64,000 bases of DNA from Excoecaria cochinchinensis (GCA_947683425.1 CANTUQ010000055.1:5506001-5570000); one strand, 5' to 3'; shown: positions 1-12,334, counted from the stretch's first letter. Notes: generated by a model from the letters alone, not told the origin. Program-made: numbers and translations.

Positions 1-1396
1 ATAACACTTACTCATAATGTTCTTCATTCCAGCTTAAAGCCTTACCGTTAGAAAGTCCAAACACATTAGGGTTATATTGCCAAAATAGGGTAGGTCACGG
101 TCACAATGAATTTCATTGTCACCGTGATATGTTGAAGTTCAAAACAGAATGCAAACTGGGGGCAGGTCACGGTCACAATCAATTTCATTGTCACCGTGAC
201 ATGTTCCCAACTCTCGGCAGAATGCAACTTGAGGGTATGTCACGGTCACAATGAAGTTCATTGTCACCGTGACATATCCATACTTTGCAAAACAGAATGC
301 TCCCTTAGGTACCTCACGGTCACAATGGATTTCATTATCACCGTGACATACCAAAATCCAATCGGCATAATTGAACTCAGGCATACCTCACGGTCACAAT
401 CAATTCCATTGTCACCGTGACCTATGCAAAAGCACTATAACACAGCTATGTTTTATCACTAGCACAGCTGTGCTTTCCAGTCCAATTCTCCTTCCACATC
501 AAGACTTCAAATCTCACTCTCACTTTTGGCAATCAACCCAAATTCATCAACCACTCACTCAATTAGCACATACCTGTTTTTCCCTTCTTGTTTTGGCACT
601 CTTCTTTGGCACAATTTATAATCAATCCCAATTCACACATAGCATACATGCTCTCAAGCAATTCATTCACTAAACACATTACCACATACACATACAGCTC
701 ATATCAAAGTCCCTATTGGACCAATACAAATCATATAATTTACACATTTAGGGTTTGTTCCCAAACCTCGTCGCCTTAGCTCCTAATTACGACGAACGCT
801 CGGCTCTCCAACCACAGCTTTCCCTTTATCCTTCTTCACTTCTTCGGCTATCAATACAATACAAATGCTCAAACTCAAGCTCAATCCAGCAATATCCCAT
901 CCAAACCAATTCAACTAAGAAGAAAGAGTAGAAGATGAGAATAAGCACACATAACCACTTACCTTTAGGTCTTAACACTTAATTCTTGCTCCAATTAGCT
1001 ATATGCATAAATCCACTTAAACCACTCTCATCCTCACTCACGGAAGCAAGAAGAAAGACAAAGTCAAATGCAAAAAAATGAAGAATGAGGCCAACACACA
1101 ATCACCTCTCACTTCTCTAGGCAAATGCATGCAAAGAAGGAGGTGGCTTACTCTCATGATGCCACACGGATTCCACTCTCAATTCTGCCTCCACTATCCA
1201 TTTAATCAAGTTATTTTTATTCTCTAATCCACACTTACTTAACTTAGTTAATCCACTTCTTACTAATCATGCACAATTCCCTTTGTAACCTCTTAAATTC
1301 CTTTAGCCTTTCAATTAAGTCAAATCCTTCACACTCAATTACACTTAGACCCCAAATTAAACTAATTGCAACTAGGGTACAAGTCCGGCCATGACA
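1..1396 (-). repeat. LTR 'D', Tekay-like Ty3/gypsy, cut by window start
   Basis: AT-rich, non-coding and without a credible ORF. On the minus strand it begins TGTCATGGCCGG at 1396, a plausible LTR start, and runs off the window. It carries a quasi-palindrome array (94-422) at the position where related LTRs in this window carry theirs, and its 5' third (about 1030-1390) is the same kind of AT-rich, C-rich leader seen in LTRs L and H. It abuts the truncated Tat LTR at about 1397 with no visible target duplication, so the junction is probably a deletion or illegitimate recombination. Family assignment rests on architecture, not on an aligned sequence. Confidence 0.5.
94..422. repeat. array of five long quasi-palindromes (module I of LTR D)
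   Basis: Five units about 72 bp apart (starting near 94, 166, 238, 311 and 388). Each has the form GTCACGGTCACAATG, a 5-nt loop (GAATT or similar), then CATTGTCACCGTGAC, giving a stem of about 15 bp with one C-C mismatch. Spacers between units are unrelated in sequence. Each unit could form a stable hairpin on either strand. Confidence 0.85.
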
Positions 1397-2288
1397 AGCA
1401 TGCCTTGATCCGTCCTCCTTCTCGATTTTTGTGGTGATAAATACGAGAATATTTGAGAAAAAACAAGTTTTAAACAAATAAAACTCAAGGAACTATTTTT
1501 TTGGAGGGATAATGTCAAACAAAGGAAATTGATTTTCCTTACTTGAAATAAATCTCCAAATGAAAAATATTTTGAAGAAGAAAGAAGAATAAAAAGAAGA
1601 AGCTAGACTTAAGAAAAAAATTGAATATATTTTTTTGGGTTTTTTTTTCGAAAATCTTCGGCTGCTCCAACGTTGAGAGAAAACTCTCTCTTTTTCTTTT
1701 GAATAAAATTGCAGCCCTTTTCAAATGAAAATAAGGTTTTTCTTTCAATTTGCTGTCTTGCCCAAAAATGGGAAGACACAAAGAGTGCTTTCCTTTTTAG
1801 TTTATCAAAAATTACATAAAAACGTGAAAAACACCGGTAAAAATGGACTAAAAAATGACCAGAAAACACAGAAAAATGACCGCACAGAGAAAAGGCCAAG
1901 AAGGCCGCGTGCGGAGGGGCGTGACGAGCGACCAAGGGGCGCGTGCGGTCACGCGAGGTGCGCCCTAATGGGGCACGCGCACCTCGGCGAGATGCGCCCC
2001 AACGGGGCGCGCGCGCCTCGGGGCGAGACGCGCTCCTTGTCGCCCCGAGGCATGCGAACAAAATAAAAAATAAATGAAAAATAAAAAAGAAAATAAGAAA
2101 TAAAAATAAAAATAAAAAGGAATAAAAATAAGAGTAAAAATGCAAAATTTTTGAATTAAAATTTTTAGAGTAACCAAGGAGATTTTCGACAAGGAAAACA
2201 TCATTATTGACATCTCTACTTGTGGCAAGTATCATATTCATCATTGGGTAATCCTGATCTTAGACCGCCTCGAGACCCGGTGTCTACA
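1397..2288 (-). repeat. truncated Tat-type LTR 'A'
   Basis: On the minus strand it starts TGTAGACACCGGG at 2288, the start shared by the Tat-type LTRs here, and is nearly the same as LTR B down to about 1400, where similarity stops abruptly next to LTR D. The distal half with the GCGTCACA end is missing. It contains a GC-rich block at about 1905-2055. ORFs called in that block lie over low-complexity DNA and are not genes. Confidence 0.7.
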
Positions 2289-2334
2289 GTCACTTTTGAA
2301 GCAAAGTTTCGATTATCCCTAGTAGAGTCACCAC
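2289..2334 (-). other. 46-bp internal stub with primer binding site
   Basis: Lies between the start of LTR A and the end of LTR B. Read on the minus strand it begins right after the LTR end TCACA with TGGTGACTCTACTAGGGA, a degenerate form of the TGGCGACTCCACTGGGGA primer binding site of the LARDs. The stub then runs straight into the next LTR start with no coding region and no purine tract, so it is what is left of an internal domain after a large deletion. Confidence 0.7.
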
Positions 2335-3378
2335 TGTGACGCGCCGGAACCCGCTAAGAATAAATGATAGACATGGTAATAATAGCAAAAATAATAATAT
2401 TAACAATAATAAATGTTGAACAAAAATAAATGAGAACGGTTCTCCTTGTTAATAATTTTTTGATTTACCCTCAGAATTTATAGATCGAAAAATAGGATGC
2501 CTTGATCTGTCCTCCTTGTCGATTTTTGTGGTGATAAATATGAGAATATTTGAGAAAAAATCAAGTTTTAAACAAATAAAACTCAAGGAACTATTTTTTT
2601 GGAGGGATAATGTCAAACAAAGGAAATTGATTTTCCTTGCTTGAAATAAATCTCCGAATGGAAAATATTTTGAAGAAGAAAGAAGAAGAAAAAGAAGAAG
2701 CTAAACTTAAGAAAAAAACTGAATATATTTTTTGGGTTTTTCTTTTGAAAATCTTCAGCTGCTCCAACCTTGAGAGAAAACTCTCTCTTTTTCTTTTGAA
2801 TAAAATTATAGCCCCTTTCAAATGAAAATAAGGTTTTCCTTTTAATTTGCTGTCTTGCCCAAAAATGGGAAGAGACAAAGAGTGCTTTCCTTTTTATTTT
2901 ATCAAAAATTACACAAAAACGTGAAAGACACGGGTAAAAACGGACTAAAAAATGACCAAAAAACGCAGGAAAATGACCGCGCTGAGAAAAGGCCAAGAAG
3001 GCCGCATACGGAGGGGCGTGCGTCATGCCCAAGGTGTGCACGCGCGCGCGCGCCTCGGCGAGACGTGCCCCTATGGGTGGGCGCGCGCTCCAAGAATCGT
3101 GCACACCAGCAAGCGCCCGTAGCTCCCGCACAGGCGCGACCCGCCCACGTGGCATGCGAACAAAATAAATAGAAAAAAGAAAATAAGAAATAAAAATAAA
3201 AATAAAAAGGAATAAAAATAAGAGTAAAAATGCAAAATTTTTGAATTAAAATTTTTAGAGTAACCAAGGAGATTTTCGACAAGGAAAACATCATTATTGA
3301 CATCTCTACTTGTGGCAAGTATCATATTCATTATTGGGTAATCCTGATCTTAGACTGCCCCGGGACCCGGTGTCTACA
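2335..3378 (-). repeat. Tat-type LTR 'B', internally deleted
   Basis: Minus strand, from TGTAGACACCGGG at 3378 to GCGTCACA at 2335. At 1044 bp it is under half the 2.1-2.8 kb of other Tat-type LTRs here. The distal part is missing: the sequence jumps from the region near 2345 (cgccggaaccc) to a leader-like segment. GC-rich block at about 3000-3155. Nearly identical to LTR A over their shared part. Confidence 0.7.
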
Positions 3379-3424
3379 GTCACTTTTGAAGCAAAGTTTC
3401 GATTATCCCTAGTAGAGTCACCAC
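3379..3424 (-). other. second 46-bp internal stub with primer binding site
   Basis: A near-perfect copy of the 2289-2334 stub, again lying between an LTR start (3378) and an LTR end (3425). Together they give an LTR-stub-LTR-stub-LTR series. Confidence 0.7.
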
Positions 3425-5174
3425 TGTGACGCGCCGGAACCCACTTATGTTCCTAGATGGCCCACTTTTAGGGTTTGAGAAGAGTTTGCATCTAGATCTT
3501 GGGCAACACGAGATATTTTGGAGTTCCTTACCCAATAGAACATTGGGAAGTTCATCTAATCTCATGAAACCTTTAGGCACCTCTGAGGTATTTTGGAGTC
3601 GTCACCCAATTTACAAGAAATTGGAAAAGGTCATCTAATCTTGGGGGTCTTAATCTAGAGAAGGTGTTCGGAACTTCACTGTTATTAATACCTTAAGTTA
3701 AGTTATAAATGAGTTTTTTAGCAATTGAAATCCCATCTCTCATCTCAGGCGATCATGTAATAAAATTAAAGGGAAATTCAGGCATTTTTAGAAAGCAGTA
3801 AAGAAAGCAATAGAGAACGCGATAAATAAATTACAAGTGAAAAATATGGGACAGAACAATCCTCCAGAATAAAAAAAAAACATAAATAAATAAATGAATA
3901 AAATTGCTCCAAAATAAATAAATACACAAAAAAGAATAAAACAAAATACATAATACACAAATCGGGACATTTATTAGATTTTAGGAACATTGGTTCCCTT
4001 GTGTTGACTTAAAAATCCGAGAGTCATTTTAGGACAATAAAAATAGGGATAATTGGATCCCACTTTATGAGAATTAACTCCCCTTTGAAAATGAAAGTTT
4101 ATTGGCTAAAATCAAGATATTGGTCCTATTTTATTAATAAAAATCCCAATTTTTATTATTGTAAAAAAAATGAGTTTCTCTAAAATAAATGCATCTAAAT
4201 ACTATTTTGCATGAAAAATAATAAAATACGAAAAATGCAGAATTAAAATGCAAACCAAACTTTGAAGGCTCCTAATCTCTTGATTCTCCAGCTTGCCGAG
4301 GGACATTACTCAAAGTGAAACAAATAAATTTGGTAGACAACAAAGACAAGAACAAAAAAACAATATTAGCAAATTAAATAGAATATGATATAATAGAGAT
4401 AAGCAATTAAATGAAGCAAATATAACAAATAATTCTAATTGAGGAAAATATTTATAATCACTACGGAAGAATAATGTTTGATAAAAAAGTGAAAATTAAC
4501 AAAATGGACTAATGACCCAATAGTATAATCAAATGAAAAACACAAAATCAATATTAGATATCCTACAGATTCAACTTACATTCCATGCATCATACGAATA
4601 ATTTGATTAAATTAATCTAAGTTCGTGTTAATTGCAACAAACAACAATGAATAAACAAATAGTAATTTACAGTGGAGAAAATAAATGAACGACACAAAGT
4701 AAGGAAAGAAAGAGGATTGGCTCTAACCTATGAATTTACCCTCAGAGGTTTGATTTTGGCTGCAAAAGAAGAAAGGATTTGTAACACCCCCTTCCCATAC
4801 GTAGGCAATCCCATCCGAGAAGGAGTGAGATGCCGTATGAGTAAAGGTGCCACCAAGCAAGTACAAAGTAAAACATACATTCATTCATAACATACATACA
4901 GAAATACGGTATAATTAAAACTTTACAGAAAGGAAAGCAATAGCTGATCATGCATTACTATAATAACTATTACAATAATGTTCTGATCAACTAGCTGATA
5001 CAAAATAATATTACATATCCAAAATATAATTACAAACGCGGAAGCTGAAACAAAACTGATACAGAGAGTTCTATACAAAAAGAATCATCACTGATACAAA
5101 ACTGAGCCCTACACTAAAACTCTTCTGTGTTGGCTTGATGACGGCGACTCTCTCAAAGCAAAACTCCTTCCGTA

Positions 5175-5220
5175 CCTGCACGGGTAAAAACACCGTGCTA
5201 AGCGATAAACACTTAGTGGG
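5175..5220 (-). promoter_or_regulatory. LTR module III double hairpin (3' LTR)
   Basis: In LTR sense: CCCACTAAG-tgtttatcg-CTTAG, then GCACGG-tgttttta-CCCGTGC, then AGGT. The two stems are 5 and 6 bp. Equivalent double hairpins occur in LTRs M, L, K, F, E1, I and G. Function unknown. Confidence 0.6.
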
Positions 5221-5470
5221 GAAACACACATAAATAATGGACGGTCATTCACAATGGTCGTCAAGGCATAACACATTCACAATGGCAGAATGCAAAGGCT
5301 ATATCATAATCCATACAAACATGCTCATATTTAAAAGCCATATAATCAGTATCTCATAATCGTATCCATTCCAGAATAATCCAACATGTGTTTCATCAAT
5401 AAACTCATTCAGATATTCCATTTAATAGCCAAATCAGATCAGAACAATTCTATTAAACATTTAAAGAACA

Positions 5471-5749
5471 CCTGCTGACTCTAAATAGTGGATAACGAGT
5501 GTACTGAAGGTACCTTACGGGTACGAATCGAATACTGAGGGTACCTCACAGGTACAAATCAAAAGTCATTCATTTTTTTTTATCAAAACACATTATTTGT
5601 ATACTGAGGGGATCTTAAATAAGATCCTAATACTGAAGGGTTCGCGAGGAACCAAACGGGGACCTGATCGGGGTCCAAACTGAACTGAGGGCTGCAGCTA
5701 AAGACTCTATTAGGCATGCCTAACTATCCACTTACTTGACTCTAGCAGG
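5471..5749 (-). promoter_or_regulatory. LTR module II multi-hairpin block (3' LTR)
   Basis: Bounded by an inverted repeat: CCTGCT and GTGGATA on the left, TATCCAC and AGCAGG on the right. Inside are TTAGGCATGCCTAA (5710-5723), GGTTC-GCGAG-GAACC (5640-5654), GATCTT-AAAT-AAGATC (5611-5626), GTACC-TCACA-GGTAC and GTACC-TTACG-GGTAC. All stems are perfect in this copy. Confidence 0.6.
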
Positions 5750-5954
5750 TTAAGCGTCATTCAAATCACATTTTAGGGCACGAAATAGAATTCATAAGAA
5801 ATTCATAGTATCATTTATATCAAAGCATATAAAAGTATGGCATGCATCATACCGCAATATAAGTCCATTCAGAAGAAACACCAAATTCATTTCTGAGTCA
5901 AAAGCCGGGAAATTTCGGAAAAAGGGCTGAACGGGGTAACGGGTGAGGTTGGCT

Positions 5955-6315
5955 GGTCACGAGGCGTGACTGGCCTCCCCACAAGGCAGGTCACGAGACG
6001 TGACTGTGGGTCACGCCTCGTGACTTGCTTCGTCCCTCGCAGATCACGCGGCGCTCTCGCAGGTCACGCGACGTGACTGGACGTCACGTCTCGTGACTTG
6101 CTTCTCTCTTCAGCCGATCACGCGACATGCCTTTTATCAGGCCGGTCACGAGACGTGACGGGGAGTCACGTCTCGTGACTGCCTTCCTCAAGGCCGGTCA
6201 CGCGTTGTGATAGGCAATCACAACTCGTAACTGGCTTTGCTCTGGCAGGTCACGAGTCGTGACTGGAAGTCACGTCTCGTGACTTGCCCTCTATTCCTTG
6301 GCTAGTCACGCGACT
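5955..6315. repeat. LTR module I palindrome array (3' LTR)
   Basis: About a dozen short units such as GTCACG-TCT-CGTGAC and GTCACG-AGA-CGTGAC, separated by 10-25 bp of pyrimidine-rich spacer (cttgcttcgtccctcgc and similar). Several units are perfect palindromes with a 3-nt loop; others have decayed at CpG positions. Confidence 0.85.
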
Positions 6316-7183
6316 CAAAATCTGGAAAACGGGATTTCTACAGTAACTCGATTTCCAGTTTTCCAGAATATAGAAATCAATCCCAAATTTGATTCAAAAC
6401 CAATCAAACCTGTTCTTACCTTCTGGAAAACATCCCAAACAATATAAGCAACATATATACAACCCAGTTTCAACATTTAATCAACCAAATCAAGAATATA
6501 TGCAATCAAGTTCATCAAGAACATAAACCCTAGAAATTTACAGTAAACTCAAAATCATACAAATCACAAGCAAATATTCCCAAACCTGAATTCTAAGCTT
6601 CTCTGCACTTAGTCCCACTGCTCCCAGCAATCTCCTTGCCTTTGGGATCGCGTGGAGCCTCAGCTAAACACAAATATTCAACAATGCAACCCTAAATTAA
6701 ACCTAAACTCAAGGAAGAAGAAGAAGAATTACAGTAAAACAAGGACAAAGATATGTACTTACCAAGTTAGAAGCAAGAGTGAGCAATCTCCACAACACAA
6801 CTTGATTAACAGTTAGCAGTATTTAGGAAAGGGAAAAGGAGGAAGAAGATGAAGGTTGAAGAGGAAGAACGTAAATCTGATCTTCTCTTCTTTCTTACTT
6901 CTTTTCTTTATTCATTTTCCCTAACCTAATACACATGTCATTTTCTTGGTGGTGGAACTTACTCACTCACACCCTAACCCCACACATCACACACATCTAA
7001 TGCAACTCAACTAAAAACACCCTACAATGGTATGCTCCAATGTACACAAGCAATTCCCAACTAAATCACATACTAATGCCATGTATGCACCCACATAATA
7101 ATAAACCCCAAAAACATACATTTTTACTAAAATACCCTTATGACATGCTGAACACATGCACATGCATGCTCATACAGACAGGC

Positions 7184-7384
7184 TCATTCTACTAGGGGGC
7201 AAACGGGGTGTGACAACTCTCCCCTACTAAGAAGAATTTCATCCTCGAAATTCTCACCTGAACTGAACAACTGTGGATACTGAGCTCTCATCGACTCTTC
7301 TGGTTCCCAAGTTGCTTCTTCGACTCCATGATGGATCCACAACACTTTAACCAAGGGAATCTGTTTACTTCGCAACTGTCTCAC
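7184..7384 (-). pseudogene. chromodomain end of Tekay-like pol
   Basis: A 66-codon piece read in the same frame as the integrase ORF but cut off from it by a TGA. Residues include VLWIHHGVEEATWEPEESM, the chromodomain signature (the family chromodomain binds histone marks and steers integration). The frame passes through the polypurine tract, coding for LLSRGE, and stops about 30 bp inside the 3' LTR. The TGA replaces what is usually an Arg codon, consistent with CGA to TGA at a CpG. Confidence 0.85.
7216..7230 (-). other. polypurine tract of Tekay-like element
   Basis: In element sense, TAGTAGGGGAGAGT lies directly against the TGTCACACC start of the 3' LTR. This is the expected place for the plus-strand primer of reverse transcription. 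It is also coding. Confidence 0.75.
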
Positions 7385-7387
7385 CTC

Positions 7388-9052
7388 TCAGGCTAGAATA
7401 GCTCGAGGTTCCTCATCAAAGGAAAAATCTGGCTGAACCTGAATATCCTGAACCGAAAGTACATGTGAAGGATCTGATCTGTACCGACAAAGCATCGAAA
7501 CGTGGAAGACATCATGCAACTTTGCTAGTTCCAACGGTAGCGCTAATCTATAGGCTACAGGTCCTACCTTAGCAAAAATCTCATAAGGTCCAATGAAACG
7601 AGGACTAAGCTTGCCTTTCTTTCTGAACCGAAGTACTTTCCTCCAAGGTGAAACCTTAAGGAAAACCTTGTCCCCGATCTCAAAATGCACATCTTTCCTT
7701 TTCAAATTGGCATAAGACTTCTGTCGATCCTTGGCTGCCTTCAAATTCCGCTGCACCACTCTGATCTTCTCTTCAGTATCTCTAACCAAGTCTGGTCCAA
7801 TCATAGATCTCTCGGATAGTTCGGTCCAACAAACCGAAGTCCTACACTGATGACCATACAAAGCCTCATATGGTGCCATACCGATGCTCGACTGAAAACT
7901 GTTGTTGTAGGCAAACTCCATAAGCGACACATATCTGTCCCAACTACCCAAAAAATCCAAAGTACAAGCCCTCATCATATCCTCCAAAATCTGAATGACT
8001 CTCTCTGACTGACCATCGGTCTGAGGATGGAACGCTGTACTGAAGTTTAACCTAGTGCCCAAAGCTCTCTGTAACTCCTTCCAAAACTTGGAAGTAAACC
8101 TCAGATCCCGATCTGAAACTATGGACAAAGGCACACCATGCAACCGAACTATCTCATCCACATAGATACTGGCCAATCTATCCATGGAGTAGTCCACTCT
8201 AACTGGCAAAAAGTGAGCTGATTTCGTAAGCCGATCCACAATAACCCAAACTGAATCATGTTTCCTCTGAGTCAAAGGCAAACCAGAAACAAAGTCCATG
8301 GCGATATCATTCCATTTCCACTCAGGAATGGATAAAGGCATAAGCAAACCCGAAGGAACCTGATGCTCGGCCTTTACCTGCTGACAAGTCAAGCACTTGG
8401 AAACAAAATCCACTATATCACGCTTCATACCGGACCACCAATAGAATTGCTTCATGTCTCTATACATCTTCTCACTACCCGGATGCATAGTAAAAACTGT
8501 ACTATGCGCCTCACTCATGAGCTGTCTCCTCAAATCCTCAGATTCTGGCACACACAAACGATCTCTGAACATAAGCACCTCATCCTGAACTGAGAACTCT
8601 GACTGCTTACCCGATCTGACCTCATGCACAATCCGCTGAAGTCTCACATCATCTTTCTGAGCATCCACAATCATCTGTCTCAAAGTAGGCTTCACACGCA
8701 ACTGGGCAAGCAAAGCCCTATCAGAACCAAATCTCCATCTGAATCGCCTCAAGAACAAGGCTGAAACCGATTTCCGACTCAAAGCATCAGCGACTACATT
8801 AGCCTTACCAGGATGGTAATCCACAATGCAGTCGTAGTCCTTAAACAACTCCAACCATCGGCGTTGTCTCATGTTTAACTCCTTCTGTGAAAGGAAGTAC
8901 TTCAAGCTCTTGTGGTCCGAGAAGATCCTACACTTTTCCCCATACAAGTAGTGACGCCAAATCTTCAAAGCAAAGATCACAGCTGCCAACTCTAAATCAT
9001 GCGTCGGATAGTTCCTCTCATGTGGGTTCAACTGACGAGAAGCATAAGCCAC
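7388..9052 (-). pseudogene. RNase H (part) and integrase of Tekay-like pol
   Basis: 554 codons. It begins within RNase H (AYASRQLNPHERNYPTHDLE, then SDHKSLKYF and the VVADALSR end). Next comes the integrase zinc finger with HSTVFTMHPG and CLTCQQ (HHCC), then the catalytic core with DIAMDFVSG, SDRDLRF and GQSERV (D-D-35-E). The C-terminal GPY/F module has SPRFIGPYEIFAKVGPVAYR followed by LHDVFHVSML. The real protein would continue upstream (9065-9460) and downstream (7184-7384), so the listed ends are set by stop codons, not by true termini. Confidence 0.9.
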
Positions 9053-9064
9053 AACCTTACCTTC

Positions 9065-9460
9065 CTACATCAGCACACATCCAAGACCAACTCCAGAAGC
9101 ATCACTATAAATAACAAACTCTTTACCCGAGATGGGTTGAGTAAGAATAGGAGCCTCAATAAGCAACTGCTTTAACCGATCAAAACAAGCCTGGCACCTA
9201 TCTGACCACTCAAATCTGACTCCTTTCCTCAACAATCTAGTCATCGGAGCAGCAATCACAGAAAATCCCTTAACGAACCGACGGTAGTAACCTGCTAAAC
9301 TAAGGAAACTCCTCACTTCCTGAACATTTTGAGGCGCTTTCCAATCAACTATCGCCTCAATCTTGGCTGGATCTACCTGAAGACCTCTAGCTGAAACAAT
9401 GTGACCCAAGAATGATACTTCTCGAAGCCAGAAATCACACTTGCTAAGCTTAGCAAACAA
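9065..9460 (-). pseudogene. RT end / RNase H start of Tekay-like pol
   Basis: 131 codons in the same frame as its neighbours. It contains FAKLSKCDFWLREVSFLGHI and VRSFLSLAGYYRRFVKGFS (the RT connection region), and FVIYSDASGVGLG (the first catalytic Asp of RNase H). It is bounded by TAG codons at 9461-9463 and just below 9065. Both stand where CAG or CAA (Gln) would be expected, consistent with single C-to-T changes. Confidence 0.9.
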
Positions 9461-11809
9461 CTAATGCTCTCTCAACATCTGCAAAACCAATCGGAGATGC
9501 TCCTCATGCTCACTCTCATCCTTGGAATACACCAAGATATCATCAATGAACACTACTACAAATCGATCTAAGTATAGCCTAAACACACGGTTCATCAGAT
9601 CCATAAAAGCCGCTGGAGCATTTGTCAAACCAAACGGCATCACAAGAAACTCATAGTGGCCATACATAGTCCGAAATGCAGTCTTAACCACATCTGCATC
9701 CTGAACTCGTAGTTGATAGTACCCTGATCGAAGATCTATCTTGGAGAAGACACCCGCACCTCGAAGCTGATCAAACAAATCTTCAATCCTAGGCAATGGA
9801 TACTTATTCTTCACTGTAACTTTATTAATCTGCCGGTAGTCAATACACATCCGCAGGGATCCATCTTTCTTCTTGACAAAAAGAACTGGAGCTCCCCAAG
9901 GAGATATGCTAGGTCGAATAAACCCCTTATCCAATAGCTCTTGTAGCTGAATTTTAAGTTCCTTCAACTCTACAGGAGCCATCCGATAAGGTGCTCTCGA
10001 AATAGGTGCAGTACCTGGCATAATCTCAATGGACAACTCAACCTCTCTCTCAGGAGGCAACCCAGGTAACTCGCTCGGGAACACATCACTAAACTCCCGC
10101 ACTACAGGAATGTCCTCAATCTGAACCTGATCCCTCTTAGAATCTAACACAACTGCTAGAAAAGCCTCACAACCTTTCCTGATAAATCTTTTAGCTTGCA
10201 TCGCAGAAATCACATTATTTAACGAACTAGCACCCAAACCTTTCAGAAACACAAGAGACTGACATCTATCCTGAAGCACAACTGTCTTCCTATGGCAATC
10301 AACTACAGCCCGATGCTTACCCAACCAGTCCATACCCAGAATCAAATCAAACTCTCTGAAGGGTAACTCAATCAAATCCGCTGGAAGCACAACTCCCTCA
10401 ACTATCAAAGGACAACTCCTAAAGACTCTACTCACACTGACACTATGCCCTAATGGACTGGTCACACAAATCTCATAATCTAACTGATCAACTGCATGCA
10501 ACTTATCAACAATTTTATCTGTGCACAAGTATGAGTGTGTGGAACCAGGATCAATTAGAGCATACAACTCAGTGTCATGGAGTAGGAACTTACGAGCAAT
10601 AACATCAGGCGCGTCCTGCTCATCTCTGGCTCTCATAGCATATGCTCTAATGGCACCCTGAGGAGGATGCTCAACAGTCTCAGAAGCAGCTCCATCTCTA
10701 TGCCGACCACCTCTACCTCTACCTCTGCCTCTGCCACGGGTAGCCTGAGAAGCATTCGAACCAACCCTACTGGCTTCTCTCTGGGAACCTGAATCCTCAT
10801 GCAATCTCGGACAACTGGCCAAAAGATGCTCAGAACTCCCACACCTGAAGCACGCACCGGAGAGCCACCTACACTCACCCCGATGAGTCTTACTACAATG
10901 AGGACAAACCGATGCATTCTCAGATCTACCACCTCTACCAGAACCTGATACAGCTGCAGAACCCTGTCGTCTACCTCTAGAAGCCGGACCAGATGATGAC
11001 TCGTCCTGTGGGTTCCTAGATCTCTTACCCGAAGAAGATCCTCCACGAGAAGAGTTCCTCCTCTGAGCTCTCTCTCTCATCACAGTCTCAGACAACTCAG
11101 CTCTCACAGCAGCCTCTACAATCTGATAGTAGCTAACCCCAGGTATGCACATCAAAGAAATCAAAGCAATCTTCAAATACTCATTTAACCCTGCTTCGAA
11201 ATGCTTGCATCGGAAGTCACCTGTCATAACCCCACGCGGAGCATAGCGAGATAACCTATTGAACTCTTTCTCATAATCTGCTACTGACATGGCCCTCTGT
11301 CTCAAACTCAAAAACTGCGCCCATCTCGAATCTCTATAAGTCTGAGTAATATACTTCTTTGTGAACTCACCCTCAAAGAACTCCCAAGTAATCGGATCCG
11401 GTAGCTGAGGATGCCTGCAAACCAATTCCCACCATTCAAAAGCAGACCCTTGCAGAAGAACTAACGCACACTCTACCTGCTGGTCGGGAGGACACCGAAT
11501 CTCTCTCAAAGCACACTTCACTTTATCTAACCATTTCTCTGCCATCTCAGACTCATTCAAACCAGTGCCATAGAAATCCTCAACTCCTGCCCTCCTCAAA
11601 TTCTCCATAGGTGCTCTAGGAGCAGTCACTCTCTCCAAAACCCTAGCCATGTCCTGATGCAACCTGAACATAGCCTCAAAGGGCATGGCTGCGGCCTCGG
11701 GCTGGACCCTAGCATGCTGAGCCGACACAGAAATCGATGGATCTACGGCTTGAGGGTTCACACTCTCGGCGGATTCCTCAAGTGATCCACGAGCAGAATT
11801 AGAAGCCAT
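9461..11809 (-). pseudogene. gag, protease and RT of Tekay-like element
   Basis: 782 codons starting at the ATG at 11809, 113 bp inside the primer binding site. The gag capsid-like domain spans about residues 80-240 (EKWLDKV, FEWWELV, YEKEFNRLSRYAP). An Arg/Ser/Gly-rich stretch follows, then a CCHC zinc knuckle, C320-x2-C-x4-H-x4-C333. The aspartic protease has ALIDPGSTHSYL with Asp420. RT runs from about residue 600, with LRMCIDYRQIN, LDLRSGYYQ-like (IDLRSGYYQL) and the catalytic FIDD at 754-757. The frame ends at a TAG; the remainder of pol continues in frame below it. Confidence 0.93.
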
Positions 11810-11922
11810 CTAAACAAACAAGAAACAACCGTATCAGCCAACACAGATCTAGACTCATTCACATCTAAGCAACTCAGAACAATCACAACTACACAACAAC
11901 ACCCAGAAACGCCTAAACCTAT

Positions 11923-11934
11923 GCTCTGATACCA
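11923..11934 (-). other. primer binding site, initiator tRNA-Met type
   Basis: In element sense TGGTATCAGAGC lies 5 nt after the 5' LTR end GGGGTGTTACA. It matches the 3' end of plant initiator tRNA-Met, the usual primer of chromoviruses and Copia elements. Confidence 0.9.
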
Positions 11935-12334
11935 CAAACTGTAACACCCCCTTCCCATACGTAGGCGATCCCATCCGAGAAGGAGTGAGATGCCGTATGA
12001 GTAAAGGTGCCACCAAGCAAGTACAAAGTAAAACATACATTCATTCATAACATACATACAGAAATACGGTATAATTAAAACTTTACAGAAAGGAAAGCAA
12101 TAGCTGATCATGCATTACTATAATAACTATTACAATAATGTTCTGATCAACTAGCTGATACAAAATAATATTACATATCCAAAATATAATTACAAACGCG
12201 GAAGCTGAAACAAAACTGATACATAGAGTTCTATACAAAAAGAATCATCACTGATACAAAACTGAGCCCTACACTAAAACTCTTCTGTGTTGGCTTGATG
12301 ACGGCGACTCTCTCAAAGCAAAACTCCTTCCGCA

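Larger units (their letters stand above)
4780..7215 (-). repeat. Tekay-like element 3' LTR
   Basis: Left-hand LTR, 2436 bp, which is downstream in element sense. The last codons of the pol frame continue into it for about 30 bp. It holds hairpin modules I (5955-6315), II (5471-5749) and III (5175-5220). Confidence 0.95.

Noticed and set aside
94..422. Evenly spaced palindromic repeats with unrelated spacers, looking like a CRISPR array
   Set aside because: The context is a plant retrotransposon LTR, repeats vary, there are no cas genes, and the same layout with other words occurs in related LTRs.
8363..8593. Plus-strand ORFs (8363-8593, 8887-9114) within pol
   Set aside because: They are antisense shadows of the integrase and RNase H frames.
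10633..11046. 137-codon minus-strand ORF inside gag
   Set aside because: It overlaps the real gag frame out of phase and lacks any domain.
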